Part shown: positions 16,329-25,870 of the stretch, piece after piece
How the letters are laid out: each line of letters opens with the position of its first letter
Position numbering within the stretch: the first letter of the stretch is position 1
Source: Burkholderiales bacterium
GTDB taxonomy: Bacteria; Pseudomonadota; Gammaproteobacteria; Burkholderiales; SHXO01
Length of the DNA: 32,852 bases
Reading direction: 5' to 3'
Assembly (NCBI GenBank): GCA_020854105.1
Contig: JADZGB010000047.1
Span: 1 to 32,852 of the forward strand
Program-made: the position numbers and the translations under genes
The notes under the pieces: model-generated
What the model was told of the DNA's origin: nothing
The model's input: the letters and a program-made list of their open reading frames with translations, nothing else
Databases searched by the model: none

Positions 16329-18463
16329 TGACTGCCGAGCAGCGCACGCCCATCGCTCTGATCGTCGATGACGACGCGATGATGCGGCTGCTCATCCGGC
16401 AGACACTGGAACGTTCAGGCTTCGTCTGTCACGAGGCCGGAAACGGTCGCGACGCGTTGAAGCTGATGGGGACGCATTCCCCCGACATCGTCCTGCTTGA
16501 CGTGGTGATGCCGGAACTGGACGGCTACGGCACCTGTGCGGAATTGCGCCGCCTCCCGGAGGCCTCGCATGTGCCGGTCATCATGCTGACCGGGCTGGAC
16601 GACGACGATTCGATCGATCGAGCCTACCAGGCAGGCGCCACCGACTTCATCGGCAAACCCATCAGCTGGGGCGTGCTCGGTTACCGCGTGCGCTACGTGA
16701 TGCGTGCCAGTCGCGCGCTGCGCGACGTCGCCAAGCATCAGAGCAGCCTCGAGACCGCCCAGCGCATCGCCCGGCTCGGCGGGTGGGAATGGGACATTCC
16801 GCACAACGAGCACTACTGGTCGGCAGAGACCTACCGCATCCTCGGCCTCGATCCCGCGCAAGCGCATCCCAGCCTGGAAGCCTTCCTCCAATGCGTGCAC
16901 GAGGACGAGCGCCGGAGCACGCGCGATGCAGTCATGGAACTGGTCAGGTGCGGTGAGTTCGCCCCGAGATTGATCCGCATCGTGCAACCTGGCGGCGGCT
17001 TGCGCTACGTGCAGTTGCAGGCCCTGTGCAGCCTCGACGGGGCCGGCACCGTTACGCGCCTGAGCGGCACGATACAGGACGTGACCGAATTGCAGGAAGC
17101 GGAGCAGCGCATCCGCCATCTCGCCTGCTACGACGGAGCTACGGGCCTGCCCAACCGGCAGTCGTTCATAGAAGGCCTGGGCAAGGCACTGGGCGTGGCC
17201 AGACGCCATCATCGGCAACTGGCCATCATCGCGCTGGACCTCGATCAGTTCAAACGCGTGAACGACACGCTCGGCCACGGCGTGGGAAACGAAGTCCTGC
17301 TGGCGGCGGCGCAGCGTCTGGTCGCGACGCTGCGCGAATGCGACGTGATCAGCGTGTCGGAACAGCGGCTGGAAGGCTCGGAGGGTGCTGCGCGGCTGGA
17401 TGGTGACGAATTCAGCGTGCTCCTCACCGATCTCGACCACTATCACGACGCGGCGAAGGTCGCGCATCGCCTGCTCCAGGAACTGCGCAAACCTTTCGAG
17501 GCCGGCGGGCAGGAGGTGTTTCTCACCGCCAGCATCGGCATGGCACTGTATCCGTTGGACGGCGACGACGCGGACAGCCTGATGCGCAACGCCGGCGCTG
17601 CAATGCATTTCGCCAAAGAACAGGGACGTGACAACTACCAGTTCTACAGCCGGGCGATGAACGCCACCGCGCTGGAGAAGCTGTCGATGGAGTCACAGCT
17701 GCGCAAGGCGCTAGAGCGAGACGAGTTCCTCTTGCACTACCAGCCCAAGATCGATGCTGCGACGCGCCGAGTGGTGGGCGTGGAAGCGCTCATCCGCTGG
17801 CAGCATCCCGAACTGGGAATAGTGCCGCCGAACCAGTTCATTCCGCTCGCGGAAGAAACCGGACTCATCGTTCCGATCGGAGAGTGGGTGCTGCGCTCCG
17901 CGTGCGAACAGAACCGCGCCTGGCAGCGCGCTCGCCTGCCCCGCACACACATCGCCGTGAACATCTCGAGCCCGCACTTTCGCCAGGGGCTGACTGCGTC
18001 GATCAGCGAGGCGCTACGCGGCAGCGGCCTCGATCCCGCCCTGCTGGAGGTCGAACTGACCGAATCCATACTCATGCAGAACGTCGAGACCACGCTCGCC
18101 ACCCTGCACGAGATCAAGGAGATGGGGGTGCGGCTGGCGATCGACGACTTTGGAACCGGTTACTCGTCCCTGTCCTACCTCAAGCGCTTCCCGCTCGACG
18201 CGCTCAAGATCGATCGCTCGTTCGTGAAGGATCTGCCGCGCGATCCGGAAGACGCCGCGATTACCAAGGCAATCATCGGGATGGCGCACAGCCTGCGCCT
18301 GCAGGTGGTGGCAGAGGGCGTGGAATCCCGGGAGCAGCTCGCCTTCCTGCAGCAGCATGGCTGCGACGTGCTGCAGGGCTACCTGTTCAGCCGACCGGTC
18401 AGCGCCCGGCAGCTGGCCCAGATGCTGGGTCCAGAGCGGGTCGCGGAAGCGATCTGGACATAG
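16325..18463 (+). CDS. REC-PAS-GGDEF-EAL response regulator (c-di-GMP signalling)
   Basis: 712 residues. REC (about 8-128) has D15/D16/D17, phosphoacceptor D59 and K111. A PAS domain (about 138-260) includes ARLGGWEWDI. GGDEF (about 262-440) carries DGDEF at 359-363 instead of GGDEF, with an extended loop just before it and no RxxD inhibitory site at the expected position. EAL (about 455-705) is complete: E487-A-L, N546, E577, D607-D608, K628, E664 and Q684 all match phosphodiesterase residues. The likely net activity is c-di-GMP hydrolysis to pGpG, with the GGDEF part regulatory or weakly active. A cytoplasmic location is expected, since no membrane segments are seen. The start overlaps the HPt stop (ATGA); the second codon is also ATG. 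No cognate kinase is in the window. Confidence 0.94.
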   Translation: MMTAEQRTPIALIVDDDAMMRLLIRQTLERSGFVCHEAGNGRDALKLMGTHSPDIVLLDVVMPELDGYGTCAELRRLPEASHVPVIMLTGLDDDDSIDRAYQAGATDFIGKPISWGVLGYRVRYVMRASRALRDVAKHQSSLETAQRIARLGGWEWDIPHNEHYWSAETYRILGLDPAQAHPSLEAFLQCVHEDERRSTRDAVMELVRCGEFAPRLIRIVQPGGGLRYVQLQALCSLDGAGTVTRLSGTIQDVTELQEAEQRIRHLACYDGATGLPNRQSFIEGLGKALGVARRHHRQLAIIALDLDQFKRVNDTLGHGVGNEVLLAAAQRLVATLRECDVISVSEQRLEGSEGAARLDGDEFSVLLTDLDHYHDAAKVAHRLLQELRKPFEAGGQEVFLTASIGMALYPLDGDDADSLMRNAGAAMHFAKEQGRDNYQFYSRAMNATALEKLSMESQLRKALERDEFLLHYQPKIDAATRRVVGVEALIRWQHPELGIVPPNQFIPLAEETGLIVPIGEWVLRSACEQNRAWQRARLPRTHIAVNISSPHFRQGLTASISEALRGSGLDPALLEVELTESILMQNVETTLATLHEIKEMGVRLAIDDFGTGYSSLSYLKRFPLDALKIDRSFVKDLPRDPEDAAITKAIIGMAHSLRLQVVAEGVESREQLAFLQQHGCDVLQGYLFSRPVSARQLAQMLGPERVAEAIWT

Positions 18464-18482
18464 GCACTTCGGTGCGTTGAAC

Positions 18483-18507
18483 AAAAAAAGGCCGGCGAAA
18501 GCCGGCC
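18483..18507 (-). terminator. Intrinsic terminator of the ribosomal-protein operon
   Basis: On the minus strand GGCCGGC-TTTC-GCCGGCC (18490-18507) is followed by seven T residues (the A-run at 18483-18489), about 100 nt after the rplQ stop. This is a textbook intrinsic terminator ending the S10-spc-alpha transcript. On the plus strand the stem is followed only by GTTCT, so it would serve the convergent GGDEF-EAL gene poorly. Confidence 0.92.
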
Positions 18508-18604
18508 GTTCTACGATGTGGACCCTGGGGCGCTGTGGCTACGACAGGCTGCTACCGACAACCAACTCTGCCTCGCCGAGCCCGGTCCGCGTCACCACGC
18601 GCGC

Positions 18605-18994
18605 CTACCGCTCGCCTTCCGCGGCTTCGCCGCCTTCCGGCCTGTCCATCAACTCCACCAGTGCCATCGGTGCGTTGTCGCCGAGCCGGAAGCCGAACTT
18701 CAGGATGCGCAGGTAACCCCCGTTGCGCTTGGCGAAGCGCGGGCCGAGTTCGTCGAAGAGCTTCGTCACCATCTCGCGGTCGCGCAGTCGATTGAACGCC
18801 AGACGGCGGTTTGCCAGGCTCGGGCTCTTGCTCAGATTGATGATCGGCTCGGCCACTCTGCGCAGCTCTTTCGCCTTGGGCAGCGTGGTCTTGATCGCTT
18901 CGTGCCGCAGCAGCGAATTGGTCATGTTCCGCAGCATCGCCAGACGATGGCTGCTGGTGCGGTTCAGCTTACGAAGTCCGTGACGGTGACGCAT
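18605..18994 (-). CDS. rplQ: 50S ribosomal protein L17
   Basis: 129 residues, beginning [17 protein letters not shown], which is the highly conserved N-terminus. L17 binds 23S rRNA near the tunnel exit. The length and the [16 protein letters not shown] ending are of the proteobacterial type, with a short acidic tail rich in Gly and Glu. It is the last gene of the array, 58 bp after rpoA and ahead of the terminator at 18483-18507. Confidence 0.98.
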   Translation of the reverse strand: MRHRHGLRKLNRTSSHRLAMLRNMTNSLLRHEAIKTTLPKAKELRRVAEPIINLSKSPSLANRRLAFNRLRDREMVTKLFDELGPRFAKRNGGYLRILKFGFRLGDNAPMALVELMDRPEGGEAAEGER

Positions 18995-19052
18995 CTTCTT
19001 CCTCTTGCAGACTGTCGAGCCGCTGCCCCGCGCTCGGGCGGAGCAGCCGACA

Positions 19053-20039
19053 TCATTTCTCCAGGGCTCGTTCCAGCCCGACGGGCGGCCAGTTCTCGAG
19101 CTTCATACCCAGGGTCAAGCCGCGCGAGGCAAGGACTTCCTTGATCTCGTTGAGCGATTTGCGGCCCAGGTTCGGGGTCTTGAGCAGTTCCGTTTCCGTG
19201 CGCTGGATCAGGTCGCCGATGTAGTAGATGTTCTCTGCCTTCAGACAGTTGGCGGAGCGCACCGTGAGCTCGAGATCGTCCACGGGACGCAACAGGATCG
19301 GGTCTACCGGTGGCGTCTTGGATTGCTCCGCCAACACCGGCGTGCCCTTGAGGTCCGCGAACATCATGAGCTGATCGACCAGTACCCGTGCGGCGTAGCG
19401 GATCGCCTCCTCCGGCTCGATCACGCCGTTGGTTTCCACGTCCACGACCAGCTTGTCGAGATCGGTACGCTGCTCGACCCGCGCGCTTTCCACGGCATAG
19501 CTGACGCGCTTGACTGGGCTGAACGACGCATCCAGGACGATGCTGCCGATGGATCGCGATTCCGTGGCGCTGGCATGCACCGAGGCCGGCACGTAGCCGC
19601 GGCCCTGCTCCACCTTGATCTGCATGTCGAGCTTGCCGCCGGGCGCGAGGTGGGCGATGACGTGGGACGGATTGATGATCTCCACGTCGTGCGTGCCCTC
19701 GATGTCGCCGGCAGTGACGACGCTCTCGCCCTGCTTCTTCAGATTCAGCGTAACCTCGTCCCGGTTGTGCAGCTTGAGCACGATGCCCTTGAGGTTCAAC
19801 AGCAGATCGACCACGTCTTCCTGCACGCCGTCGATCGTCGAGTACTCGTGCAGCACGCCGCTGATCTTCACTTCGGTAGGTGCGTAACCGGGCAGCGAGG
19901 ACAGCAGGATCCGGCGCAAGGCGTTGCCCAGCGTGTGGCCGTAGCCGCGCTCGAATGGCTCCATCGTGATGCGCGCGTGGAACGGTCCAACGCTCTGCAC
20001 ATCGACGATGCGGGGCTTGAGTAGGGTGCTGCTTTGCAT
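19053..20039 (-). CDS. rpoA: RNA polymerase alpha subunit
   Basis: 328 residues. The N-terminal dimerisation domain (about 1-235) contains [18 protein letters not shown], and after a linker the C-terminal DNA- and activator-contact domain (about 250-315) has [14 protein letters not shown], holding the residues equivalent to E. coli R265, N268, C269 and K271. It nucleates RNA polymerase assembly and contacts UP elements and activators. The sequence is of betaproteobacterial type. The 78-bp gap from rpsD contains a strong GC hairpin; the ribosome site AAGGAG lies in the leader. Confidence 0.98.
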   Translation of the reverse strand: MQSSTLLKPRIVDVQSVGPFHARITMEPFERGYGHTLGNALRRILLSSLPGYAPTEVKISGVLHEYSTIDGVQEDVVDLLLNLKGIVLKLHNRDEVTLNLKKQGESVVTAGDIEGTHDVEIINPSHVIAHLAPGGKLDMQIKVEQGRGYVPASVHASATESRSIGSIVLDASFSPVKRVSYAVESARVEQRTDLDKLVVDVETNGVIEPEEAIRYAARVLVDQLMMFADLKGTPVLAEQSKTPPVDPILLRPVDDLELTVRSANCLKAENIYYIGDLIQRTETELLKTPNLGRKSLNEIKEVLASRGLTLGMKLENWPPVGLERALEK

Positions 20040-20085
20040 AGGGTAAAGCCTCTGTAAGGAGAGAAGGTTTCGCGTTGATCAGGAG

Positions 20086-20105
20086 GGCCGGCGCGAGCGC
20101 CGGCC
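20086..20105 (-). other. GC-rich hairpin in the rpsD-rpoA gap
   Basis: GGCCGGCG and CGCCGGCC form an 8-bp stem around a 4-nt loop, 12 nt after the rpsD stop. No T-run follows on the minus strand, so full termination is unlikely. It may attenuate or process the message so that rpoA output differs from the ribosomal genes; that is inference. Confidence 0.4.
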
Positions 20106-20117
20106 GCTCTCACTGCG

Positions 20118-20744
20118 TTACTTCGAATACAACTCCACCACCAGAGATTCGTTGATATTGGACGGCAGATCCGAACGCTGAGGCATCGCCTTGAAAGTGC
20201 CCTTCATGCCCTTCGCATCGACTTCGAGCCATTCCGGAAAACCACGCTGCTCCGCCGCTTCGACGGCGGCCTTGATGCGCAGCTGCACCTTCGCTGGCTC
20301 GGCCACCTCGACCACGTCGCCCTGACGCAGCTGGAAGGACGGGATGTTCACGCGGCGTCCATTCACCGTAATCGAGTTGTGCCGTACGACCTGACGGGCC
20401 TCGGAGCGCGATGCGCCGAATCCCATGCGGTAGACGACGGTGTCGAGCCTGCACTCGAGAATCTGCAGCAGGTTCTCGCCAGTCGCACCCTTGCGCCGGT
20501 CCGCCTCGGCATACACGCGACGGAACTGCCCTTCCAGCACGCCGTAGATGCGGCGCACCTTCTGCTTTTCACGCAGCTGAGTCGCATAGCCGGACGGACG
20601 ATTCTGCCTCTGCCCGTGCTGACCGGGCGGATAGCTGCGGCGCTCGACCGGACACTTGTCGGTGAAGCACTTCTCTCCCTTCAGGAACAGCTTCTCGCCT
20701 TCGCGACGGCATTGGCGGCACTTAGCGTCGAGATTTCTTGCCAT
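20118..20744 (-). CDS. rpsD: 30S ribosomal protein S4, four-cysteine type
   Basis: 208 residues. S4 is a primary 16S-binding protein that starts 30S assembly and, in E. coli, represses the alpha operon. The N-terminal segment has C9-x2-C12-x13-C26-x4-C31, the same spacing as the zinc site of Thermus S4, followed by YPPGQHG. The central part holds [15 protein letters not shown] and an S4 RNA-binding fold (about 96-160). As I recall, typical Burkholderia, Neisseria or Nitrosomonas S4 lacks this cysteine set, so this is an unusual form for the apparent lineage. It lies 16 bp after rpsK in the standard position, with no sign of a second S4 here. Confidence 0.97.
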   Translation of the reverse strand: MARNLDAKCRQCRREGEKLFLKGEKCFTDKCPVERRSYPPGQHGQRQNRPSGYATQLREKQKVRRIYGVLEGQFRRVYAEADRRKGATGENLLQILECRLDTVVYRMGFGASRSEARQVVRHNSITVNGRRVNIPSFQLRQGDVVEVAEPAKVQLRIKAAVEAAEQRGFPEWLEVDAKGMKGTFKAMPQRSDLPSNINESLVVELYSK

Positions 20745-20760
20745 GACTGATAATTCCTCG

Positions 20761-21150
20761 TCAGATGCGCCGCTTCTTCGGCGGGCGGCAGCCGTTGTGC
20801 GGGACCGGCGTCACGTCGGAAATGCTGATGATCTTGAAGCCCACCGCATTGAGTGCGCGCACGGCCGATTCGCGGCCGGGCCCCGGGCCCTTGATGCGGA
20901 CCTCCAGGTTCTTGACCCCGTACTCTTGCGCCTGGCGACCGGCCTGCTCCGCGGCGACCTGCGCGGCGAACGGCGTGCTCTTGCGCGATCCCTTGAAGCC
21001 CGAGCTGCCCGATGTCGCCCAGGCGAGTGCGTTGCCCTGGCGATCGGTGATCGTGATGATCGTGTTGTTGAAGGAGGCGTGAACGTGGGCGATTCCTTCG
21101 GCCACGTTCTTCTTCACCTTCTTCCGCACTCGAGTTGGAGCTTTTGCCAT
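20761..21150 (-). CDS. rpsK: 30S ribosomal protein S11
   Basis: 129 residues. S11 shapes the platform of the small subunit near the mRNA exit. The C-terminus [13 protein letters not shown] keeps the N119-G120 pair, the site that forms isoaspartate in E. coli S11. The N-terminus is Lys/Arg-rich ([12 protein letters not shown]). It sits 53 bp downstream of rpsM and 16 bp before rpsD; no irregularity is seen. Confidence 0.98.
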   Translation of the reverse strand: MAKAPTRVRKKVKKNVAEGIAHVHASFNNTIITITDRQGNALAWATSGSSGFKGSRKSTPFAAQVAAEQAGRQAQEYGVKNLEVRIKGPGPGRESAVRALNAVGFKIISISDVTPVPHNGCRPPKKRRI

Positions 21151-21203
21151 GTCTGATCAGTCCTTGCGGTTCCTGCAACCTCGAATATCTGCCTGGGCCA
21201 CGG

Positions 21204-21581
21204 TCACTTGCCGGGGGTGCCGCCCGACTTGATCGCGGCCTTGCGCGGACCCTTGCGGGTGCGCGCATTGGTGCGGGTACGCTGGCCGCGCACGGGCAGG
21301 CCGCGACGGTGGCGCGTCCCGCGGTAGCAGTTGAGATCCATCAACCGCTTGATGTTCATCGACACCTCACGGCGCAGATCGCCCTCCACCGTAAGCCTGG
21401 CGACCTGGTCGCGGAGCTTGTCCATCTCTCCGTCAGACAGATCCTTGATCTTGGTCGTCGAGACAACGCCAGCCGCTTCGCACAGCTTGCGCGCGGTGGT
21501 GCGCCCGATGCCATAGATGGCGGTCAGCGCGATCTCGGCATGCTGGTGGTTGGGGATGTTGACGCCGGCGATACGTGCCAT
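21204..21581 (-). CDS. rpsM: 30S ribosomal protein S13
   Basis: 125 residues, starting [21 protein letters not shown]13 sits in the head of the 30S subunit, bridges to the 50S and contacts P-site tRNA through its basic tail ([17 protein letters not shown]). A helix-two-turn-helix core ([13 protein letters not shown]) is visible. It is the first gene of the alpha group, 37 bp after rpmJ. There is no obvious separate promoter before it. Confidence 0.98.
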   Translation of the reverse strand: MARIAGVNIPNHQHAEIALTAIYGIGRTTARKLCEAAGVVSTTKIKDLSDGEMDKLRDQVARLTVEGDLRREVSMNIKRLMDLNCYRGTRHRRGLPVRGQRTRTNARTRKGPRKAAIKSGGTPGK

Positions 21582-21618
21582 AGCAATCCTTGACCTGTTC
21601 TATCCGCGGATCAGGGGC

Positions 21619-21732
21619 TCAGCCCTGGCGCTGCTTGTGACGTGGATCGGTGCAGATGATCCGCACCACCCGATTGCGCCGGATGATCTTGCAGTTCCGG
21701 CACAGCTTCTTGACCGAAGCCTGTACTCTCAT
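21619..21732 (-). CDS. rpmJ: 50S ribosomal protein L36 (zinc form)
   Basis: 37 residues, [20 protein letters not shown] then [17 protein letters not shown]11, C14, C27 and H32 make the zinc ribbon of the C+ type of L36, so this copy needs zinc. L36 stabilises 23S rRNA in the large subunit. The ATG complement is at 21730-21732 and the TGA complement at 21619-21621. It is placed between infA (39 bp) and rpsM (37 bp), the normal location. Confidence 0.97.
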   Translation of the reverse strand: MRVQASVKKLCRNCKIIRRNRVVRIICTDPRHKQRQG

Positions 21733-21771
21733 TTTCCCGCCTCCATTGACGGCCGCATCACCGCCGGCCGT

Positions 21772-21990
21772 TTACTTCGCGCGGAACACGATGCGCCCGC
21801 GACTCAGGTCATAGGGCGTCAGTTCCACCGTTACCTTGTCTCCGGGAAGAATGCGGATGTAGTGCATCCGCATCTTTCCGGAGATATGCCCGAGTAAGAC
21901 ATGTCCGTTCTCGAGCTTCACCCTGAACGTTGCGTTAGGCAGGGTCTCCAGGATTTCACCCTGCATCTGTATCGTGTCTTCCTTGGACAT
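21772..21990 (-). CDS. infA: Translation initiation factor IF-1
   Basis: 72 residues, a single OB-fold ([19 protein letters not shown]...[21 protein letters not shown]). IF-1 occupies the ribosomal A site during initiation and helps IF-2 and IF-3. The length and motif are canonical. It is 3 bp after the secY stop, so it is tightly coupled within the spc segment; location between secY and rpmJ is common in betaproteobacteria, unlike E. coli where infA is elsewhere. Confidence 0.98.
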   Translation of the reverse strand: MSKEDTIQMQGEILETLPNATFRVKLENGHVLLGHISGKMRMHYIRILPGDKVTVELTPYDLSRGRIVFRAK

Positions 21991-21993
21991 GCC

Positions 21994-23319
21994 CTATCGC
22001 GTCGGGAGCGGTCCGCCCCCCTTGAAGTTGGCCTTCTTCAGGAGACTCTCGTACTGATGCGACATGATGTAGGCCTTGACCTGAGCCATGAAATCCATGG
22101 TCACGACCACGATGATCAACAACGAAGTACCGCCGAAGTAGAAGGGCACGTTCCACTTCACGATCAGGAACTCGGGCAGCAGGCAGACCAGCGTCACGTA
22201 GATCGCACCGGTCAGCGTCAGCCGCAGGATGATCCGCTCGACGTAGCGCGCCGTATGCTCGCCTGGGCGGATCCCGGGTACGTATGCCCCGCTCTTCTTC
22301 AGGTTCTCCGCGGTCTCCTTCGGATTGAAGACGAGCGCCGTGTAGAAGTAGCAGAAGAACACGATCGCCGTAGCATACAGGGCAACGTAGATCGGCTGTC
22401 CAGGGGAGAGCATGGCCGACAGGTCGCGCAGCCAGGTCGCGTTCTCGCTCGTGCCGAACCAGCCCGCCAGGGTAGCCGGGAACAGGATCAGGCTCGAAGC
22501 GAAGATCGGCGGGATCACGCCAGACATGTTCAGCTTCAGCGGCAGGAACGAGGTCTGCCCGCCGAACACCTTGCGTCCCACCTGCCGCTTCGCATAGTGC
22601 ACGGGTATCCGCCGCTGCCCGTTCTCGACGAACACGACCAGCGCCGTCACGAGGATCGCGCCGATGAACAGCAGCAGTACGGTCGGGATCGCGAACGCGC
22701 CCGTGCGAACCAGTTCCAGCGTTCCGCCGATCGCGCTCGGCAGACCAGCGGCAATGCCGGCAAAGATGATCAGCGAGATGCCGTTGCCGATGCCGCGCTC
22801 GGTGATCTGCTCGCCGAGCCACATCAGGAACATGGTCCCGGTCACCAGCGTCACCACTGTCGTCAACCTGAACATCAGGCCCGGATCGAGCACCAGTCCG
22901 CGCTGGCCTTCCAGCGCAATGGCGATTCCCAGCCCCTGGAATGTCGCCAGCGCCAGCGTGCCGTAGCGGGTGTACTGCGTGATCTTGCGCCGGCCGGCTT
23001 CGCCTTCCTTCTTCAACGCCTCGAGCGTCGGCGAAACCACCGTCAGCAGCTGCATGATGATGGACGCCGAGATGTAGGGCATGATGCCCAGGGCGAAAAT
23101 GGAAAAACGCGACAGCGCGCCGCCCGAGAACATGTTGAACATGTCCAGGATGCCGCCGCGCTGCGACTTGAACAGTTCGGCAAGCTGCGTAGGGTCGATC
23201 CCCGGCACCGGCACGTGCGTACCGATCCTGTATACGATCAGCGCCCCAAGCAGGAACAGCAGCCGCCTCTTCAGGTCGGCGAACTTTCCTGCGCCACGGC
23301 TGATGTTTTCGTTGGCCAA
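21994..23319 (-). CDS. secY: Preprotein translocase subunit SecY
   Basis: 441 residues with ten membrane helices. It is the pore subunit of the SecYEG translocon in the inner membrane. Conserved pieces: PGIDP early in the chain, the plug region [28 protein letters not shown] (helix 2), [14 protein letters not shown], and the C-terminal cytoplasmic loop [15 protein letters not shown] that contacts SecA and ribosomes. It follows rplO by 23 bp; that linkage matches the usual spc order. Confidence 0.98.
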   Translation of the reverse strand: MANENISRGAGKFADLKRRLLFLLGALIVYRIGTHVPVPGIDPTQLAELFKSQRGGILDMFNMFSGGALSRFSIFALGIMPYISASIIMQLLTVVSPTLEALKKEGEAGRRKITQYTRYGTLALATFQGLGIAIALEGQRGLVLDPGLMFRLTTVVTLVTGTMFLMWLGEQITERGIGNGISLIIFAGIAAGLPSAIGGTLELVRTGAFAIPTVLLLFIGAILVTALVVFVENGQRRIPVHYAKRQVGRKVFGGQTSFLPLKLNMSGVIPPIFASSLILFPATLAGWFGTSENATWLRDLSAMLSPGQPIYVALYATAIVFFCYFYTALVFNPKETAENLKKSGAYVPGIRPGEHTARYVERIILRLTLTGAIYVTLVCLLPEFLIVKWNVPFYFGGTSLLIIVVVTMDFMAQVKAYIMSHQYESLLKKANFKGGGPLPTR

Positions 23320-23342
23320 CGTCTTCTACCGTTTCCCGGGCC

Positions 23343-23783
23343 TCAGCCCTCGATCTCGATGCTTCCGCCGGCCGCCTCGATGGCGCCGCGCGCACCCTTG
23401 GTCACACCGATGCCTTTCAGACGAACCGCGCGCTCGATCTTGCCCGCCAGGATCACCTTCGCCGCCAGCGCATCGCGCGGCACGAGTCCGATTGCCTTCA
23501 GGCTAGACAGGTCGACCGCATCGCCCGGCACGCCGTTGAGGGCGCTCAGCCGAACTTCCGCGGTCAGCCCCTGGCCGAGGGAAACGAAGCCGCGCTTCGG
23601 CAGCCTGCGCTGCAGCGGCATCTGGCCGCCCTCGAAACCGACCTTGTGGAATCCGCCGGCGCGCGCTTTCTGACCCTTGTGGCCACGGCCTGCCGTCTTT
23701 CCGTGACCGCTGCCGATGCCCCGACCCACGCGCTTGCGCGCATGCTTCGCGCCGGAGGCCGGCTTGATGGTGTTCAGACGCAT
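23343..23783 (-). CDS. rplO: 50S ribosomal protein L15
   Basis: 146 residues. The Gly/Arg/Lys/His-rich N-terminal extension ([20 protein letters not shown]) threads into 23S rRNA, followed by the globular part ending [15 protein letters not shown]15 is a late-assembly large-subunit protein. Its ATG lies one base after the rpmD stop, indicating translational coupling. Confidence 0.98.
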   Translation of the reverse strand: MRLNTIKPASGAKHARKRVGRGIGSGHGKTAGRGHKGQKARAGGFHKVGFEGGQMPLQRRLPKRGFVSLGQGLTAEVRLSALNGVPGDAVDLSSLKAIGLVPRDALAAKVILAGKIERAVRLKGIGVTKGARGAIEAAGGSIEIEG

Positions 23784-23784
23784 T

Positions 23785-23979
23785 TCAACCCTCGCACTTC
23801 AACAGGTAGGACACCTTGTTGATCATCCCGCGTATCGCGGGGGTGTCTTCCAGAGTTACGCAGTGGTTCAGACGACGCAGGCCGAGGCCGCGCACGGTGG
23901 CGCGGTGGCTGGCCTCCGTGGTGATGACGCTTCGCACCAGCGTGACCTTCAGTGTCTTGCCCTGGATGTTCTTCGCCAT
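23785..23979 (-). CDS. rpmD: 50S ribosomal protein L30
   Basis: 64 residues, [19 protein letters not shown] at the N-terminus and [20 protein letters not shown] at the end, slightly longer than the usual 58-60. The start at 23977-23979 was chosen because MAKN... is the family N-terminus; an in-frame ATG three codons upstream (23986-23988) overlaps the rpsE stop as TGATG and could also serve. No clean Shine-Dalgarno is seen, consistent with re-initiation after rpsE. Confidence 0.95.
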   Translation of the reverse strand: MAKNIQGKTLKVTLVRSVITTEASHRATVRGLGLRRLNHCVTLEDTPAIRGMINKVSYLLKCEG

Positions 23980-23987
23980 TTTGCGCA

Positions 23988-24497
23988 TCAGCCCGTGATC
24001 TCTTCGACCGACTTGCCGCGCTTGGCGGCGATTTCGGACGGCGTATTCATCGATTCGAGGGCGTTCAGCGTCGCCCGCACGACGTTGTACGGGTTCGTGG
24101 AGCCGAAGCACTTCGCCAGGACATTCTGCACGCCCATGACCTCGAACACCGCGCGCATCGGGCCGCCGGCGATGATTCCGGTGCCGTCGGAGGCGGGCTG
24201 AATCAGCACCTTCGCCGCACCGTGTTCACCGATCACCGCGTGGTGCAGGGTGCCGCTCTTGAGACTGATGCGCACCATCTTGCGGCGCGCCTCTTCCATC
24301 GCCTTCTGCACTGCGACCGGCACTTCCCGTGCCTTACCCTTGCCCATGCCGATCCCACCGTCGCCGTCTCCGACCACGGTCAGCGCGGCGAAGCCGAGAA
24401 TGCGCCCGCCCTTGACCACCTTGGTGACCCGATTCACGGCCACCATCTTCTCGCGCAGGCCGTCGCCGCGCTCTTCCGACTGGGGTGCTTTCGCCAT
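23988..24497 (-). CDS. rpsE: 30S ribosomal protein S5
   Basis: 169 residues. It has an N-terminal double-stranded RNA-binding-like fold ([21 protein letters not shown]) and a C-terminal domain ([21 protein letters not shown]). S5 helps translational accuracy and mRNA unwinding at the entry channel. Spacing is 10 bp from rplR and 8 bp to rpmD. No irregularity. Confidence 0.98.
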   Translation of the reverse strand: MAKAPQSEERGDGLREKMVAVNRVTKVVKGGRILGFAALTVVGDGDGGIGMGKGKAREVPVAVQKAMEEARRKMVRISLKSGTLHHAVIGEHGAAKVLIQPASDGTGIIAGGPMRAVFEVMGVQNVLAKCFGSTNPYNVVRATLNALESMNTPSEIAAKRGKSVEEITG

Positions 24498-24507
24498 CGC
24501 TCTATCC

Positions 24508-24864
24508 TCAGAACTTCAGACCGGCCTCACGGGCGGCATCCGCCAGCGCCTTGACCCGTCCGTGGTACCTGTAACCGGCGCGGTCGAACGCCACCGATTC
24601 GATTCCCTTCTCGCGCGCCTTCTCAGCGATGCGCTTGCCGACCAGGCTCGCGGCCTTGACGTTTCCGCCGTTTGCCACGCTCTCGCGCAACTCCTTGTCC
24701 AGGGACGAGGCAGAGGCGATTACCTTGCTGCCGCTCGCGTCGATCACCTGCGCGTAGATGTGGGAATTCGAGCGGTGCACCGCAAGGCGCACTGCACGAA
24801 GCTGGGAGATCTTGGCCCGGGTCTGCCGCGCACGGCGCAGCCGCGCCACCTTTTTCTGCTTCAT
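24508..24864 (-). CDS. rplR: 50S ribosomal protein L18
   Basis: 118 residues with a very basic N-terminus ([18 protein letters not shown]) and the C-terminal [27 protein letters not shown]18 binds 5S rRNA and joins it, with L5 and L25, to the central protuberance. It sits 12 bp after rplF. Confidence 0.98.
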   Translation of the reverse strand: MKQKKVARLRRARQTRAKISQLRAVRLAVHRSNSHIYAQVIDASGSKVIASASSLDKELRESVANGGNVKAASLVGKRIAEKAREKGIESVAFDRAGYRYHGRVKALADAAREAGLKF

Positions 24865-24876
24865 GGCTCGCCTCGC

Positions 24877-25410
24877 TTACTTCTTCTTGGTTTCCTTGAT
24901 CACCACGACCTCGTCCGCGTAGCGCACGCCCTTGCCCTTGTAGGGCTCGGGCGGACGATAGGCGCGAATCTCCGCTGCCACCTGCCCTACCTTCTGCTTG
25001 TCCACGCCCTTCACGACGATCTCGGTCTGGGTAGGCGTCTCGACTTTCACTCCCTGGGGCATCGCGTGCACGACCGGATGCGAGAAGCCGAGCGTCAGAT
25101 TGAGCTTGTCGCCTTGGGCCTGAGCCCGGTAGCCCACCCCAACCAGGGTGAGCTTGCGCTCGAAGCCCTTGGAAACACCGGCGACCATGTTCGCCAGCAG
25201 GGCGCGGAAGGTGCCGGACATCGCATTCGCGCGAATGGAGTCCTCGTTGAGCTGCAGCGTGACTTCCGATCCTTCGCGCTCGAGGCTCAGCTCGGCAGGC
25301 ACGGGCTGCGACAGGGCGCCGAGCGGCCCCTTCACCGAAACCTCGCCGGCACCCACCGTCACATCCACCCCCGAGGGGATCTGAACGGGAAGCTTTCCGA
25401 TCCTGGACAT
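24877..25410 (-). CDS. rplF: 50S ribosomal protein L6
   Basis: 177 residues made of two similar domains. [17 protein letters not shown] starts the first, and the second ends with the signature [15 protein letters not shown]6 lies near the factor-binding site at the base of the stalk. A 43-bp gap separates it from rpsH, one of the longer spacers in this part, with AAGGAAAG before the start serving as ribosome site. Confidence 0.98.
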   Translation of the reverse strand: MSRIGKLPVQIPSGVDVTVGAGEVSVKGPLGALSQPVPAELSLEREGSEVTLQLNEDSIRANAMSGTFRALLANMVAGVSKGFERKLTLVGVGYRAQAQGDKLNLTLGFSHPVVHAMPQGVKVETPTQTEIVVKGVDKQKVGQVAAEIRAYRPPEPYKGKGVRYADEVVVIKETKKK

Positions 25411-25453
25411 GTTCAGTTCTTTCCTTTAGCCAATGGCATTGGGCGCGACGGCC

Positions 25454-25849
25454 TCATGCCACGATGCACAGCACTTCGCCGCCGACGCCGCTGCTGCGAG
25501 CCTTGCGGTCGGTCATGACGCCACGCGAGGTGGAGACAATGGCGATTCCCAGACCGTTCATGACCTGCGGAATCTCCTTGCTGCCCTTGTAGATCCGCAG
25601 CCCGGGGCGACTCACCCGTTCGATCTTCTCGATCACCGGGCGCCCCGCGTAATACTTCAGGCCAATCTCCAGCGTGCTCTTCGCGCCGTCTGCGGCTACC
25701 TTGTAGTCCTCGATGTAGCCCTCGTCCTTCAGGACCTGGGCGATCGCGACCTTGACCTTGCTGCACGGCATGGCCACGGACGTGCGCTCCGACAACTGTG
25801 CGTTCCGGATGCGCGTCAGCATGTCGGCAATGGGATCAGTCATGCTCAT
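25454..25849 (-). CDS. rpsH: 30S ribosomal protein S8
   Basis: 131 residues, [18 protein letters not shown] at the start and [21 protein letters not shown] near the end, the conserved 16S contact. S8 organises the central domain and in E. coli represses the spc operon by binding near rplE. The first ATG (25847-25849) has GGAA 6 nt upstream; ATG two codons later is less well placed. Confidence 0.98.
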   Translation of the reverse strand: MSMTDPIADMLTRIRNAQLSERTSVAMPCSKVKVAIAQVLKDEGYIEDYKVAADGAKSTLEIGLKYYAGRPVIEKIERVSRPGLRIYKGSKEIPQVMNGLGIAIVSTSRGVMTDRKARSSGVGGEVLCIVA

Positions 25850-25870
25850 CTGCTATTCCTCTCCGCTCGC

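Noticed and set aside
18490-18507. Terminator for the GGDEF-EAL gene (plus strand)
   Set aside because: The T-run needed for intrinsic termination exists only in the minus-strand direction.
21901-23673. A 590-codon open frame opposite secY
   Set aside because: It is a GC-rich antisense frame rich in Arg, Gln and His without homology; SecY on the other strand is complete.
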